NCBI GenBank assembly: GCA_002050235.1 | Contig: MWST01000018.1 | Location: forward strand, 62,001 to 126,000 | Reading direction: 5' to 3' | DNA length: 64,000 nucleotides | Source: Polyangiaceae bacterium UTPRO1 | Lineage (GTDB): Bacteria > Desulfobacterota > Binatia > UTPRO1 | In this document: in pieces, positions 1-9,173 of the stretch | How the letters are laid out: each line of letters starts with the position of its first letter | Numbering within the stretch: the first letter of the stretch is position 1 | Translations under genes and position numbers: made by a program | Notes under the pieces: generated by a model | What the model was told of the DNA's origin: nothing | The model's input: the letters and a program-made list of their open reading frames with translations, nothing else | Databases searched by the model: none

Positions 1-104
1 GGGTCGCGCAGCTCCTCGCGCCACGGTCGCCGCATGTTGGCGGCGAGCCAGGCGCGCAGCCGGTCGCGAAACTCGAGATGCTGCGGGGCCAGTAGCAGAT
101 CCAT
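1..104 (-). CDS. Acyl-CoA dehydrogenase, N-terminal fragment (runs off the left edge)
   Basis: Only about 34 codons are present, read leftwards from an ATG at 104-102 with an AAGGAG ribosome site just upstream. The peptide starts MDLLLAPQHLEFRDRLRAWL, which is the usual opening helix of acyl-CoA dehydrogenases (acidic/aromatic F-R-D followed by a basic R-A-W-L). These flavoenzymes introduce the alpha-beta double bond in acyl-CoAs. It is divergent from the TetR gene on its right, which is therefore a plausible local regulator. The call rests on the N-terminal motif alone, because the FAD and catalytic regions lie outside the window. Confidence 0.6.
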   Translation of the reverse strand, partial: MDLLLAPQHLEFRDRLRAWLAANMRRPWREELRD

Positions 105-215
105 GAACGACTCCTTCGCGGCCAATCCGATGGGGAGCAGCGGCGCGCTGGTGGTACGCAAGACCTCCGGCTGAATCAAGCCGCCGGAAAACGAGGCTGC
201 GCCGGAGCTTCGGCA

Positions 216-244
216 TTGACAGGGCTCGACCACCCCGATTAGGG
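216..244 (+). promoter_or_regulatory. Possible sigma-70-type promoter ahead of the TetR gene
   Basis: A perfect TTGACA lies at 216-221. A 17-base spacer is followed by TTAGGG at 239-244, a poor -10 box. It sits in the divergent region between the acyl-CoA dehydrogenase and the TetR gene and points towards the latter. The call rests mainly on the -35 hexamer. Confidence 0.3.
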
Positions 245-380
245 AGGCGGCGAATGAATTGGGCATTCGACCTATCGGCCTGGTTTGACGCCGAACGGCG
301 GCGCCGCCAGCGATGACCGGATCGCACCGTCTGCCGTCAGCGCCACCGGTTGCCGAGACGGGCTCGCCGCGCCGCTACCC

Positions 381-1010
381 ATGACCGGCTCGAAGCCGAA
401 GCACCACCGGCCAGGTACGGCCGTGCTGCCGCAAGGGCGTGCACGGGCCGAAGCGATCCTCGATGCCGCGACGAGCCTGCTAATAGAAGAGGGCTACGCA
501 CGCCTGTCGACGCGCAAGATCGCAGCGCGTGCCGGCATTCGCCCGGGGCACCTGCAATACTACTACCCGACGAAGCTCGACGTCGTGCGCGCACTCCTCG
601 AACGCTATCTGGCGCGCGCCAGCCTGGCCTCCGAGCGCGAGGTCGCCGCGGACACCGACGCGCGGGACCGGGTCGACCTCTTCCTCGACGCCGCCCTGCG
701 CGACCAGCGCCGGAGTGATCGGGCCCGCTTCTTCTGGGAGCTCTGGGCGCTCGCCGCCCGTGACACGGAGATCGCCGACGCCATGCAGGGCTTCTACCGG
801 TCCTACTGGCGGCGCCTCGTCGGCGACCTCCTCGCCACCGCTCCCGCTCTCGGCCGACCGCGCGCCGAGCGCCGCGCCGCGCTCCTCATAGCGCTCCTCG
901 AGGGCCTGACGCTCTTTCGCGGCCGCGGCGCGAGCCGCGAGCTCCCGTTGCCGTTCCTCGAGCGCGAGCTGCGCGAGCTGGTCCGCGGACTCGCGACCGA
1001 GACCGCGTGA
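381..1010 (+). CDS. TetR/AcrR-family transcriptional regulator
   Basis: This is a DNA-binding repressor-type protein of 209 residues. Residues about 20-66 form the TetR helix-turn-helix: AEAILDAATSLLIEEGY, then STRKIAARAGIRPGHLQYYY, ending in the conserved P-T-K. The C-terminal two thirds is all-helical and variable, as expected for the ligand-binding domain. I chose the ATG at 381 because the region upstream in frame opens only with TTG at 285 and adds 32 low-complexity residues that do not resemble the family. It is divergent from an acyl-CoA dehydrogenase and converges on an LLM oxidoreductase, so regulation of acyl-CoA or lipid genes is a reasonable guess. The ligand is unknown. Confidence 0.85.
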   Translation: MTGSKPKHHRPGTAVLPQGRARAEAILDAATSLLIEEGYARLSTRKIAARAGIRPGHLQYYYPTKLDVVRALLERYLARASLASEREVAADTDARDRVDLFLDAALRDQRRSDRARFFWELWALAARDTEIADAMQGFYRSYWRRLVGDLLATAPALGRPRAERRAALLIALLEGLTLFRGRGASRELPLPFLERELRELVRGLATETA

Positions 1011-1019
1011 CCGCTCCCC

Positions 1020-1943
1020 TCAGCCGCGCGCCAGCTTGGTGAGAAAGGCCCGGGTGCGCGGGATGGCGTCGGCGTCGCCCTCGACCGGACACGGAGCCCA
1101 GAGGAAGTCGGTCGCGCCGGCGGCGGCGAGCCCGGCAAGCTCGGCGCCCACGGTCGCCTCGTCACCGGCGATGACGATCCCCGCCGGCCCCTCGACGCCT
1201 TCGCGATCGAACATGGCGCGATACGAAGGCAGCGTGCCGTAGACCACGAACTGCTGTGCGGCCGCGCGGCGGGCCGCGTCGGGATCCCGGGTGACGGCGA
1301 CCGGCAACCCGACCACGACGCGCGGCGCGGGCCGGCCCGCTGCTGCTGCCGCCTCCGCGATCCGCGGCACCGTGTGCTCGCGAATCGTCTTCGGACCCGT
1401 CATCCACGTGATCGTACCGTCGGCGACCGTACCGGTGAGCGCCAGCATCTTCGGCGCCAGCGCCGCGACGAGGATCTGGCAGTGCTCGCCGCCCGGAACT
1501 TTGAGGCTCGCCGCAACCCGGTACTCGCCGCCCTGGTGCATGACGCTCCCCGTCCGCAGCAGCGGCACCAGCACCTCGAGATACTCCTTCATGTGGCTGT
1601 ACGGCTTCGCGAACGAAAGCCCGAGCATGGTCTCGATCACGATCTGGTGCGAGAGCCCGATGCCGAGCGTGAAGCGGCCGCGCGCCATGGCCTGCGCCGT
1701 CATCGCCTGCTGCGCCATGGCGATCGGATGGCGCGGGAACGTCGGCACGACCGCGGTCCCGACCTCGATGCGGCTAGTCTCGCGAGCGCAGAGCGCGCTC
1801 ATCGTGATCGCATCGAAAGAGAAGATGTTGGCGAGCCAGACGCTCGCGAAGCCGTCGTCCTCGGCGCTCTTCGCCTGGGCGATCAAGCCGTCCACGTCGG
1901 CGGGCGTACCGCCGAGCTCACCGATGCCGATGCCGATTTTCAT
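1020..1943 (-). CDS. LLM-class (luciferase-like) F420-dependent-type oxidoreductase
   Basis: A TIM-barrel flavin/F420 oxidoreductase of 307 residues. The start MKIGIGIGELGG is a typical first beta strand and has a strong GAGGAGG site upstream. EVGTAVVPTFPRHPIAMAQQ and GRFTLGIGLSH are the hallmark segments of the luciferase-like fold, closest in feel to the TIGR03564-type F420 enzymes. The end at about residues 285-300 (DFLWAPCPVEGDADAIPRTR) matches the usual C-terminal helix region. An upstream GTG/ATG extension to 1982 would add only Arg-rich residues. It is the first of two LLM enzymes in the window (the other starts at 57017). The substrate cannot be told from sequence. Confidence 0.85.
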   Translation of the reverse strand: MKIGIGIGELGGTPADVDGLIAQAKSAEDDGFASVWLANIFSFDAITMSALCARETSRIEVGTAVVPTFPRHPIAMAQQAMTAQAMARGRFTLGIGLSHQIVIETMLGLSFAKPYSHMKEYLEVLVPLLRTGSVMHQGGEYRVAASLKVPGGEHCQILVAALAPKMLALTGTVADGTITWMTGPKTIREHTVPRIAEAAAAAGRPAPRVVVGLPVAVTRDPDAARRAAAQQFVVYGTLPSYRAMFDREGVEGPAGIVIAGDEATVGAELAGLAAAGATDFLWAPCPVEGDADAIPRTRAFLTKLARG

Positions 1944-2098
1944 GCTGGCCTCCTCATCTCGAGCACGGGCTCGCGAACGCACAGCGTGCTACCCTTCTCT
2001 CGGCCCCAAAGGAAGAAGCCGCCTCGTCACTCGAACGCCGATCGCCTGCAAAAGCGGTTGACCTTTCTCTCGCGGCGGGACGATAGTGCGGGCGACCG

Positions 2099-3508
2099 AT
2101 GCCGATCGAGCAGGCGCTGCTGGGGATGGCCGCCGGCGTGGTCGTGGGCGCAGCGGCGGGATGGCTGATCGCCAGGCTGCGCGGCGCGCGTGAGCTACGG
2201 GTCGAGGTCGCGCGCGGCACCGGGCTCGACGCCGTGCTGGCGGAGCGATCCGCTCGCATCGAGCAGCTCGAGTCGCAGCTCGCCCGCAGCGGCGAAGAGC
2301 TCGCCGCCGCACGTACCCGGGAAACGCGGGCCGCGGCCGATCTCGCCAACGAGCGCGCTGCGAGCGCCGAGAAGCTGGCCCTCCTCGGCCGCGCCGAAGC
2401 GAGCCTCCGCGAGGCCTTCCAGTCGCTCTCGGCCGAAGCGCTCCGCCACAACAACGACTCCTTCCTGACGCTGGCGCGCGCGACCCTCGGCGAGCTGCAG
2501 CAGGCGGCTACCGGCGACCTCGAGAGCCGCCGCGCCGCCGTCGACGAGCTCGTGCGCCCGATCCGTGAATCGCTCCAGCACGTCGATCAGCAGCTCAAGT
2601 CGGTCGAGCGCGAACGCCTGAGCGCCTACCACACGCTCACCGAGCAGGTGCGCTCGCTCGCCGACACGCAGCGCCAGCTCCACGGCGAGACGCTGAACCT
2701 GGTGCGGGCCCTGCGCACCCCGACCACCCGCGGCCGCTGGGGCGAGATCCAGCTCCGTCGGGTCGTCGAGATCGCCGGCATGCTGCCGCACTGCGATTTC
2801 GCGGAGCAGGTCACGCGCACCACCGAGGAGGGACGAACGCGCCCCGATCTCATCGTGCACCTGCCCGGCGGTCGGTGTCTGGTAGTCGACGCGAAAGCCC
2901 CCCTCGACGCCTACCTCGACGCTGTCGAGACCGCCGACGACTCCGAGCGCGACGTGCGCCTCAAAGATCATGCGCGGCAGGTGCGCGACCACGTCGCCAA
3001 GCTCGGAGCCAAGGCCTACTGGGCGCAGTTCGCAACCGCCCCCGATTTCGTCGTCATGTTCCTGCCCGGCGAGACGTTCTTCAATGCCGCCTTGCAATAC
3101 GACCCATCGCTCTTCGAGCACGCGGCCAGCCGCCGCGTCGTGCTGGCGAGCCCGACGAACCTGATCGCCCTGCTCTATGCCGTGGCCCACGGCTGGCAGC
3201 AGCAGCGCATCGCCGAAGGCGCCCGGCAGATCTCCGAGCTCGGCCAGACCCTCTACGATCGCCTCCGCGTCTTCGCCGGCCACTTCGAGAGCCTGCGCAA
3301 AGCCCTCGACGGCGCCACCGACGCCTACAACGCCGCGGTCGGCTCGCTCGAGACCCGCGTCCTGCCCCCGGCGCGCCGCTTCCGCGAGCTCGGCACGGCG
3401 ACCTGCGACGAGCTCCCGGAGCTGGCGCCGGTCACTCGCGACACCCGCCGGCTGCAGGCGGCGGATGCCGCAGAGGAAGCCGAGTCGCCGCTACGACTCC
3501 CTAGATGA
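2099..3508 (+). CDS. rmuC: RmuC-family DNA recombination/nuclease-like protein
   Basis: RmuC proteins limit DNA inversions between inverted repeats and carry a restriction-endonuclease-like fold. This protein of 469 residues has the family layout: an N-terminal membrane anchor (residues about 5-25, ALLGMAAGVVVGAAAGWLIA), a long coiled coil (about 30-135), then the RmuC core beginning near 200. The core shows TRGRWGEIQLRRVVEIAGM, then RPDLIVHLPGGRCLVVDAKA and FVVMFLPGETFFNAAL. The Asp of PDLIVHLPGG and the D-A-K are the nuclease-fold residues. It converges on the CoA-transferase gene, with the two stops overlapping by 8 bases. Confidence 0.93.
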   Translation: MPIEQALLGMAAGVVVGAAAGWLIARLRGARELRVEVARGTGLDAVLAERSARIEQLESQLARSGEELAAARTRETRAAADLANERAASAEKLALLGRAEASLREAFQSLSAEALRHNNDSFLTLARATLGELQQAATGDLESRRAAVDELVRPIRESLQHVDQQLKSVERERLSAYHTLTEQVRSLADTQRQLHGETLNLVRALRTPTTRGRWGEIQLRRVVEIAGMLPHCDFAEQVTRTTEEGRTRPDLIVHLPGGRCLVVDAKAPLDAYLDAVETADDSERDVRLKDHARQVRDHVAKLGAKAYWAQFATAPDFVVMFLPGETFFNAALQYDPSLFEHAASRRVVLASPTNLIALLYAVAHGWQQQRIAEGARQISELGQTLYDRLRVFAGHFESLRKALDGATDAYNAAVGSLETRVLPPARRFRELGTATCDELPELAPVTRDTRRLQAADAAEEAESPLRLPR

Positions 3509-4694
3509 CGCCCGCCGCCGCCAGGCGCTCGAGATCGGCGTCCCCGAGTCCGATCTCGGCGAAGACTTCGCGATTGTGCTCGCCGAGCTCCGGCGCGAGG
3601 GCCCGGGCGCGGGGCATGGCGTTGGAGAAGCGCAGCGGATTCCCGTGCAGCACGATCTCGCCGAGCTGCCGATGGGGGTGGCGTTCGATCATGCCGCGGG
3701 CGCGGAGCTGCGGATCGTCGAGGAGCTCGTCGGGACGCGCGACCTTGGCGCAGGGCACGTCGGCGCCCTCGGGTCCGAGGGCCCGCAGCACTTCGTCGCA
3801 GGTGCGCTCGCGCACCCAGGCGCCGACGAGGGCGTTCACTTCGCGCCGGTTGCGCGCCCGGGCGCTATGGTGCTTGTAGCGCTCGTCGCCGGCGATCTCG
3901 GGGCGTCCGATCGCCGCGCAGAGGCGGCGGAAGAGCTTGTTGCTCGCGGTGCCGACGACGACCCACCCGTCCCGCGCCTCGAGGGCGTCATAAGGAGCGC
4001 TGAACGAGTGCTGGTTGCCGACCCGCTCGGCGTGCATGCCGAGACCGGCTGCGATCGTCGCCCACGAGTCGGTGATGGCGAAGACGGCGTCCTGGTTCGA
4101 GAGATCGAGCACACGACCGCGGCCGGTGCGATCGCGGTCGCGGAGGCCGGCGACGACGCCGAGGGCCAGGTAGAGACCGCCGACGAAGTCCGCGAGCGCG
4201 CCGCCGCCGCGAACGGGCGGACCGTCGGCGAACCCGGTCATGGCCATGAGGCCGCCGCTCGCCTGGGCCACGATGTCGTAGGACGCCTGGCCGGCGCGCG
4301 GACCGGTGGCTCCGAAGCCCGAGAGCGCCGCGACGACGAGGCGCGGGTTGCGCGCCTGCAGCACGTCGGCGCCGAGGCCCTGCGCCGTCATCCATCCCGC
4401 GCGGAAGTTCTCGACCACTACGTCGGCGCGTTCGGCCAGGCGCAGGAACAGGTCGCGGCCGGCCGCGGTGCCGACATCTAGGGTGATGGAACGCTTGCCG
4501 CGATTGGTGTTCTCGAAGGCGAGCGAGGTGTGCCCTTCCCGGGAAGGACCGTGGCGATAATCGTCGCCGGTCCGCGGCCGTTCGACCTTGATCACATCGG
4601 CGCCGAGGTCGGCGAGGATGGCGGTCGCGAATGGTCCCGCGACCACGCGCGTGAGATCGAGCACGCGGATGCCTTCGAGGACGCGACCGGCCAC
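3501..4694 (-). CDS. CaiB/BaiF family (class III) CoA-transferase
   Basis: This enzyme moves CoA between carboxylic acids through an aspartyl-CoA thioester. From the GTG at 4694 it has 397 residues. It opens with LEGIRVLDLTRVVAGPFAT, followed by LADLGADVIKVERP and ENTNRGKRSITLDV. Asp169 in GGALADFVGG sits where the catalytic Asp of formyl-CoA transferase is found. The later SNKLFRRLC and ARPDELLDDPQLRARGM segments are also family-typical. An in-frame extension to 4931 exists but adds about 79 residues overlapping the thiC gene region, with no family similarity, so I reject it. No strong ribosome site is visible at the GTG. The substrate is unknown; nearby fatty-acid enzymes suggest acyl-CoA metabolism. 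Confidence 0.88.
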   Translation of the reverse strand: MAGRVLEGIRVLDLTRVVAGPFATAILADLGADVIKVERPRTGDDYRHGPSREGHTSLAFENTNRGKRSITLDVGTAAGRDLFLRLAERADVVVENFRAGWMTAQGLGADVLQARNPRLVVAALSGFGATGPRAGQASYDIVAQASGGLMAMTGFADGPPVRGGGALADFVGGLYLALGVVAGLRDRDRTGRGRVLDLSNQDAVFAITDSWATIAAGLGMHAERVGNQHSFSAPYDALEARDGWVVVGTASNKLFRRLCAAIGRPEIAGDERYKHHSARARNRREVNALVGAWVRERTCDEVLRALGPEGADVPCAKVARPDELLDDPQLRARGMIERHPHRQLGEIVLHGNPLRFSNAMPRARALAPELGEHNREVFAEIGLGDADLERLAAAGVI

Positions 4695-4797
4695 GAACGG
4701 GCATGCTACCAGCGCAACGGGCAATTCCAAGTTGTCCGAGCTTCGCCCGCCGCCTTGACTGTAGCGGTGGGCGCTGGGCATGGTGACGGGAAGCGCC

Positions 4798-6447
4798 ATG
4801 GCCAACATTCGAACCCAGCTGGAAGCAGCGCGCGCCAACGTGATCACGCCGGAGATGCGGCGGGTGGCGGCCCGCGAGTGCGTCACGCCCGAGCTCATCC
4901 GCGCCGAAGTGGCCCGCGGCCGGCTGGTCATCCCCGCAAATCATCGGCACCTCGCCGGCAGCGGCGGCACGGCGGCGACGACGACGCCCCCGGAAGTGAC
5001 GGCGGCACCCGTCGGCCATCCCGGCGCGGCACCGCAGAGCGCCTACTGGGTGAACCAGACCGTGGCGCAGCGCCGCACCGCGATCGCCGATCCCGAAGCG
5101 CTCCGTGGATCGAACGCCCCGAAGCGCCTCGACCCGGCCGGCATCGGGCGCATGATCACCACCAAGATCAACGCCAACATCGGCGCCTCGCCGGTGACGA
5201 GCGGCACGGCGGCCGAAATCGAGAAGCTGCACTGGGCGCAGCAGTTCGGCGCCGACACGCTGATGGACCTCTCGACCGGCGGCAACCTCGGCGAGTGCCG
5301 CCAGGCGATCATCGACCATTCCACGATCCCGATCGGAACGGTGCCCATATACGCGATGATCATCGGCCGGCGGATCGAAGATCTCACCTACGACGTCATC
5401 CTGAAGGAGATCGAGCGCCAGGCTCGACAGGGCGTCGACTACTTCACGATCCACGCCGGAGTGCTGCGCGAGCACCTGCCGCTGATCCGCCGCCGCACGA
5501 CCGGCATCGTCTCGCGCGGCGGCTCGCTGCTCGCGAAATGGATGCTGCACCATGGCAAGCAGAACCCCATGTTCGAGCTCTTCGACGAGATCAGCGCGAT
5601 CATGCGCGAGTACGACGTCACCTATTCGCTCGGCGACGGCCTGCGGCCTGGCTGCCTCGCCGACGCCTCGGACGCGGCCCAGCTCGCGGAGCTCCATACC
5701 CTAGGCGAGCTGGTGCAGCGCGCCCGCGACGCCGGCGTCCAGGCGATGGTGGAAGGCCCCGGGCACGTGCCGCTCGACCAGATCGCCTTCAACATGCAGC
5801 TCGAGCAGCGCGTCTGCGACGACGCGCCCTTCTACGTCCTGGGGCCGCTCGTCACCGACGTCTTCCCGGGCTACGACCACATCACGAGCGCGATCGGCGC
5901 GGCGGAAGCGGCGCGCCACGGCGCCGCCATGCTCTGCTACGTGACCCCGAAGGAGCACGTGGGGCTCCCGCACGCCGCGGACGTGAAAGCCGGCTGCATC
6001 GCCTACAAGATCGCCGCCCACGCCGGCGACGTGGCGCGCGGCGTCGCCGGCGCGCAGCGGTGGGACGACGATATCTCGCGGGCGCGGGCGGCCCTGAACT
6101 GGCCGAAGCAGTTCGAGCTCGCGTTCGACGGCGAGACCGCGCGGGCGCTCCACGACGAGGACCTCGAGGTCGATACCGAGTTCTGCTCGATGTGCGGCCA
6201 CGACTGGTGCAGCATGCGCATCTCGAAGGAGATCTCCGAATTCGCGAGCGGCAAGGACGCCGCTTTCCAGCCGGCGCGAACGGCCATGCGAAGCCCGGGC
6301 GTGAGCGATGAAGGCCGGGCGCTCCTCCGCCAGCGGGGCACGCTGCCGGTGGTCGAAGGGAAGCGCGCCTGCCACAGCGATCTGGTGAGCGAGCCCGGTG
6401 CCGCCAAAGATCTCCAGGACCGCGCTCTGGGCGATCAGGCTTCGTAG
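4798..6447 (+). CDS. thiC: Phosphomethylpyrimidine synthase ThiC
   Basis: ThiC is the radical-SAM enzyme that rearranges aminoimidazole ribotide to the pyrimidine phosphate of thiamine. The protein has 549 residues. It shows NPIAxx-like [20 protein letters not shown], the core [30 protein letters not shown], and [16 protein letters not shown]. The iron-sulfur motif CSMCGHDWC falls at Cys463/466/471 near the C-terminus, as in all ThiC. I start it at MANIRT (4798); an ATG six codons earlier is possible. It is divergent from the CoA-transferase gene by only about 100 bases. I looked for a TPP riboswitch (CTGAGA and ACCTGA elements) there and saw none. Confidence 0.96.
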   Translation: MANIRTQLEAARANVITPEMRRVAARECVTPELIRAEVARGRLVIPANHRHLAGSGGTAATTTPPEVTAAPVGHPGAAPQSAYWVNQTVAQRRTAIADPEALRGSNAPKRLDPAGIGRMITTKINANIGASPVTSGTAAEIEKLHWAQQFGADTLMDLSTGGNLGECRQAIIDHSTIPIGTVPIYAMIIGRRIEDLTYDVILKEIERQARQGVDYFTIHAGVLREHLPLIRRRTTGIVSRGGSLLAKWMLHHGKQNPMFELFDEISAIMREYDVTYSLGDGLRPGCLADASDAAQLAELHTLGELVQRARDAGVQAMVEGPGHVPLDQIAFNMQLEQRVCDDAPFYVLGPLVTDVFPGYDHITSAIGAAEAARHGAAMLCYVTPKEHVGLPHAADVKAGCIAYKIAAHAGDVARGVAGAQRWDDDISRARAALNWPKQFELAFDGETARALHDEDLEVDTEFCSMCGHDWCSMRISKEISEFASGKDAAFQPARTAMRSPGVSDEGRALLRQRGTLPVVEGKRACHSDLVSEPGAAKDLQDRALGDQAS

Positions 6448-6451
6448 ATCG

Positions 6452-6467
6452 GACGCTCCGGAGCGTC
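6452..6467. terminator. Perfect 16-base palindrome 4 bases after the thiC stop (possible stem)
   Basis: GACGCTCCGGAGCGTC is its own reverse complement. In RNA its arms could form a short GC-rich stem, although with no loop of its own. No T-run follows, so a classic intrinsic terminator is not shown; a protein-binding site is equally possible. Confidence 0.3.
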
Positions 6468-6847
6468 GTGACGCCCGGCAGCGGGCGTGAGGCGATAACG
6501 AGAACACCCTGCGCCGGCGGCCAAGCGCGCCGCTAGCGCCCGTCGGTCGCGCTCCCTCAACGGCATCGCCGAAGAAGCCGATATGACGAGGGCAGTGGCG
6601 CTCGCCCGCGACGACGCATGAGCAACCGGGCACGAGCGCAAGCCGGCTTCAGGAATGCACGATCAGCACCCGATCACATGTCATGCGAAATCACCAGGTT
6701 GCAAATTTAGCGCAATGCGGCAAAATGGCCCGCGCGACGGTCCCGGCCGCTCGTCGGCTGGCGCAGAACGTGCCTCTGATGCCACAATCCCGACAATCGT
6801 CATCCCGGCGACTGATCAAAAGGCATTGCCGACATATCCAGCGTGAG

Positions 6848-6864
6848 TTGGCGCGTACATTGCT
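6848..6864 (+). promoter_or_regulatory. Sigma-54-like -24/-12 element before the EPS export gene
   Basis: TTGGCGCGTACATTGCT matches the consensus YTGGCACG-N4-TTGCW with one change (G for A) and the required GG-N10-GC spacing. The predicted start of transcription is near 6875, only about 6 bases before the chosen GTG. That would leave the GGGGAGG ribosome site out of the RNA, which weakens the call. EPS loci of the exosortase type are often controlled by a sigma-54 activator. Confidence 0.4.
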
Positions 6865-6880
6865 TTGGGGAGGTGGACGC

Positions 6881-7660
6881 GTGAGGCATCGGGTGAGGCG
6901 TACGAGATCGGATGACGGCCCGCACGGGCATCTTTTCCGCAGTTCCGGCGTAACGGCGGCGCGAGCGTTCGCCGCCGCGATGCTGGTCGTGCTCGCCATC
7001 GGCTGTGGAGCACCGAAACAGGTCACCAATCCCCCTCCCGAGGTAGCGGCGCTCTATCCGACGCTCGGGGAGAATCCACGACCGCCGATGCAGCCGTACG
7101 TGCTCCAGGTCGGCGACGAGCTCGCCATCAAGTTCTACACGAACCCGGAGCTGAACGAGGACGTGAAGATCCGACCCGACGGCATGATCTCGCTGCAGCT
7201 CATCGACGACGTGCCCGCAGCCGGACGCACTCCGGCCGAGCTCGATGCCGACCTCACCAAGCGCTACACGGGCGAGCTCGCCGATCCCCAGATCAGCGTC
7301 ATCGTGCGCACTGCCGCGCTGAACCGGGTGTACGTCGATGGCCAGGTCGGCAAGCCCGGAACGGTCGTGCTCGCGGGAGGCATGACGCTCTACCAGGCGC
7401 TGCAAGAGGCCGGCGGACTGCTCGAAGGGGCGCACCGAAAACAAATAATCCTCATTCGCAAGGGTGCGGACGGCAAGCCCGTCGGACGTTCGGTGGACAT
7501 TCGGCCGATCCAGGACGGCTGGAATCCGTCGGTCGACGTGCCGCTGTTGCCGCTCGACATCGTCTACGTGCCACGCTCGAAGATCGCCGAGGTCGACCTC
7601 TTCGTGAAGCAGTACATCCGCGACGCGCTACCGATCACCTACTTCCCGGTCGCGTTTTGA
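6881..7660 (+). CDS. Polysaccharide export outer-membrane lipoprotein (Wza/GumB-like, Poly_export + SLBB)
   Basis: Outer-membrane export channel component for exopolysaccharide, 259 residues from the GTG at 6881, which has GGGGAGG about 7 bases upstream. Residues 28-41 are hydrophobic and end in AIGC, so Cys42 is a likely lipidated residue. The Poly_export domain runs about 72-145 (YVLQVGDELAIKFY, IRPDGMISLQL, DPQISVIV). A soluble ligand-binding beta-grasp (SLBB) domain runs about 150-230 (VYVDGQVGKPGTVVLAGGMT). The N-terminal region ahead of the signal is unusually long and Arg-rich, so the start is not certain. It is the first gene of the assembly block, 7 bases before the chain-length gene. 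Confidence 0.9.
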   Translation: MRHRVRRTRSDDGPHGHLFRSSGVTAARAFAAAMLVVLAIGCGAPKQVTNPPPEVAALYPTLGENPRPPMQPYVLQVGDELAIKFYTNPELNEDVKIRPDGMISLQLIDDVPAAGRTPAELDADLTKRYTGELADPQISVIVRTAALNRVYVDGQVGKPGTVVLAGGMTLYQALQEAGGLLEGAHRKQIILIRKGADGKPVGRSVDIRPIQDGWNPSVDVPLLPLDIVYVPRSKIAEVDLFVKQYIRDALPITYFPVAF

Positions 7661-7667
7661 GAACCGC

Positions 7668-9161
7668 ATGAACGACCAACAAATTCCCTGGCGTGAGTTG
7701 ATCGCCGTCGTCCACCGCCGCCGCAAGTTCATCCTTCAGGTGTTCCTCGGCGGCGCGCTGACGGTCGCCCTCGGCGTCTGGATGCAGAAGCCGACGTACC
7801 GGGCCCAGGCGACGCTCATGGTCACTTCCGATCGCGCTCAGATCGTCGTCTCGCCCGACGCCAATACGCGCCCCACGGTCGAGCGCGTCACCGAGCAGGA
7901 TCTGAACAGCGAAGTGGCACTGATCAGGAGCGAGAGCCTGGTGCGCGACGTGCTGCTCCCGTACTGGAAAGCCGACGAACAGGCTCCGGGCCTCCTCGAT
8001 CACGTCGTCGCTGCGGTGACCCTGCCTCTCAGACTGCCGGCGATCGCCTACCGCGCGCTCCATAGAGTGCCGCCGCCGTCGCCGTTCGATACTTGGGTCC
8101 GCAGCGTCCTCAGCGAGATCGAGGTCGAGGCCATCGGCAAGTCGAACCTCATCGTGGTGTCGTATCACGCCGCCAATCCGCAGTGGGCGGCCGAGCTCGT
8201 GAACAACCTGGTCGCCCGCCACATCGAGCGGCGCGCGAAGCTCAGTCAGCAGTCGGAGGCGCGGGAGTTCTACGAGAGCCAGCGTGCAATGCTCGCCGAC
8301 AAGTCCCGTTCCGCCGAGGCGGCGCTCGAAGAGTTCAATCGCAAGCAGGGGATCGACTTCGTATCCCCCGAGCAGCGGCAAACGGTCCGCGCTCGCCTGA
8401 GCGATCTCCAGGGCGTGCTCGGCAATTCGGAGCGCGAGCTCGCGGAGGCGACCGCCCGGGTCGAGTTCCTCACCAGCGAGATCAAGAACTATCCCCGCAA
8501 CATCGCAACCGAGTCGAAGATCGCCCAGAACCAGCAGTTCATCCGTCCGAAGATCCTGGAGCTGGAGCTGCAGCGCAGCGAGCTGCTCTCGAAATACGCG
8601 CCGACGAGCGTCAAGGTGCGGGACATCGATCGCCAGATCGCGCAGGCGAAGGCGCTCATGAACTCGAATCGCGAGACGCTCGCCGAGACCACGAACGCCA
8701 TCAACCCGGCTTACCAGAGCCTCGAAGTCGACCTCGCGCAGACGAAGGCGCAGGTCGCGGCGGTCACGGCGCGAGTGGAAGCCCTGCGGGCGCAAGTGAG
8801 CGAGTACAAGACCGCCGTCGCTCACCTCGACGAGATCAGCTCCGAACAGGAGCGACTCGAACAAGCAGTAGCTTCGGCGAAGGAAGCCGCCGCCACGTAC
8901 GCGAAGAAGGAAGAGGAAGCGCGATTCACCACCGCCCTCGACGAGTCCAACCTCGTGGACCTCGCGGTCGCCGAGCGCGCCGAAGTGCCGACGGTCCCGG
9001 AGAAATCCAAGCAGGCCCTGATGCTGATCCTCGGCGTCGTCATGAGCCTCGTGGCCGGAGTCGGCCTCGCCTTCCTCCGCGACCGGCTCGATCCGTCGGT
9101 GAAGAGCGCGGCGGAAGCACAGACCGTCACCGGACTGCCCATCCTGGCGGAGATCCGCTAG
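7668..9161 (+). CDS. Polysaccharide chain-length determinant (Wzz/GumC-type inner-membrane co-polymerase)
   Basis: A 497-residue protein that spans the inner membrane twice and sets polymer length with the export channel. TM1 lies at about residues 22-43 and TM2 at about 446-467 (ALMLILGVVMSLVAGVGLAF). Between them is a long periplasmic part with heptad-like coiled coil (about 180-420). Conserved Wzz-type segments are YRAQATLMVTSD near TM1 and VPTVPEKSKQ, a Pro-rich stretch just before TM2. There is no fused kinase domain; the next two genes hold the ATPase functions. The order export-chain length-ATPase recalls exosortase-associated EPS clusters. Confidence 0.92.
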   Translation: MNDQQIPWRELIAVVHRRRKFILQVFLGGALTVALGVWMQKPTYRAQATLMVTSDRAQIVVSPDANTRPTVERVTEQDLNSEVALIRSESLVRDVLLPYWKADEQAPGLLDHVVAAVTLPLRLPAIAYRALHRVPPPSPFDTWVRSVLSEIEVEAIGKSNLIVVSYHAANPQWAAELVNNLVARHIERRAKLSQQSEAREFYESQRAMLADKSRSAEAALEEFNRKQGIDFVSPEQRQTVRARLSDLQGVLGNSERELAEATARVEFLTSEIKNYPRNIATESKIAQNQQFIRPKILELELQRSELLSKYAPTSVKVRDIDRQIAQAKALMNSNRETLAETTNAINPAYQSLEVDLAQTKAQVAAVTARVEALRAQVSEYKTAVAHLDEISSEQERLEQAVASAKEAAATYAKKEEEARFTTALDESNLVDLAVAERAEVPTVPEKSKQALMLILGVVMSLVAGVGLAFLRDRLDPSVKSAAEAQTVTGLPILAEIR

Positions 9162-9173
9162 CCGCAAACGGCC

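Larger units (their letters stand above)
6448..6880. other. Intergenic region between thiC and the polysaccharide locus
   Basis: No credible gene in 433 bases. It begins with a perfect palindrome right after the thiC stop and ends with a sigma-54-like element before the export gene. A stretch near 6660-6730 is visibly AT-richer than its surroundings, as expected for a promoter region. The short open frames on both strands here have no family features. Confidence 0.5.

Noticed and set aside
4695-4797. TPP riboswitch ahead of thiC
   Set aside because: The CTGAGA and ACCTGA elements of the THI box are not present in the short gap.
4530-6311. Long Arg-rich frame overlapping thiC
   Set aside because: Out of frame with a clear ThiC, no motif, composition typical of shadow reading.
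6655-6846. Short plus-strand frame in the gap after thiC
   Set aside because: Low-similarity peptide with no domain, no ribosome site and atypical composition.
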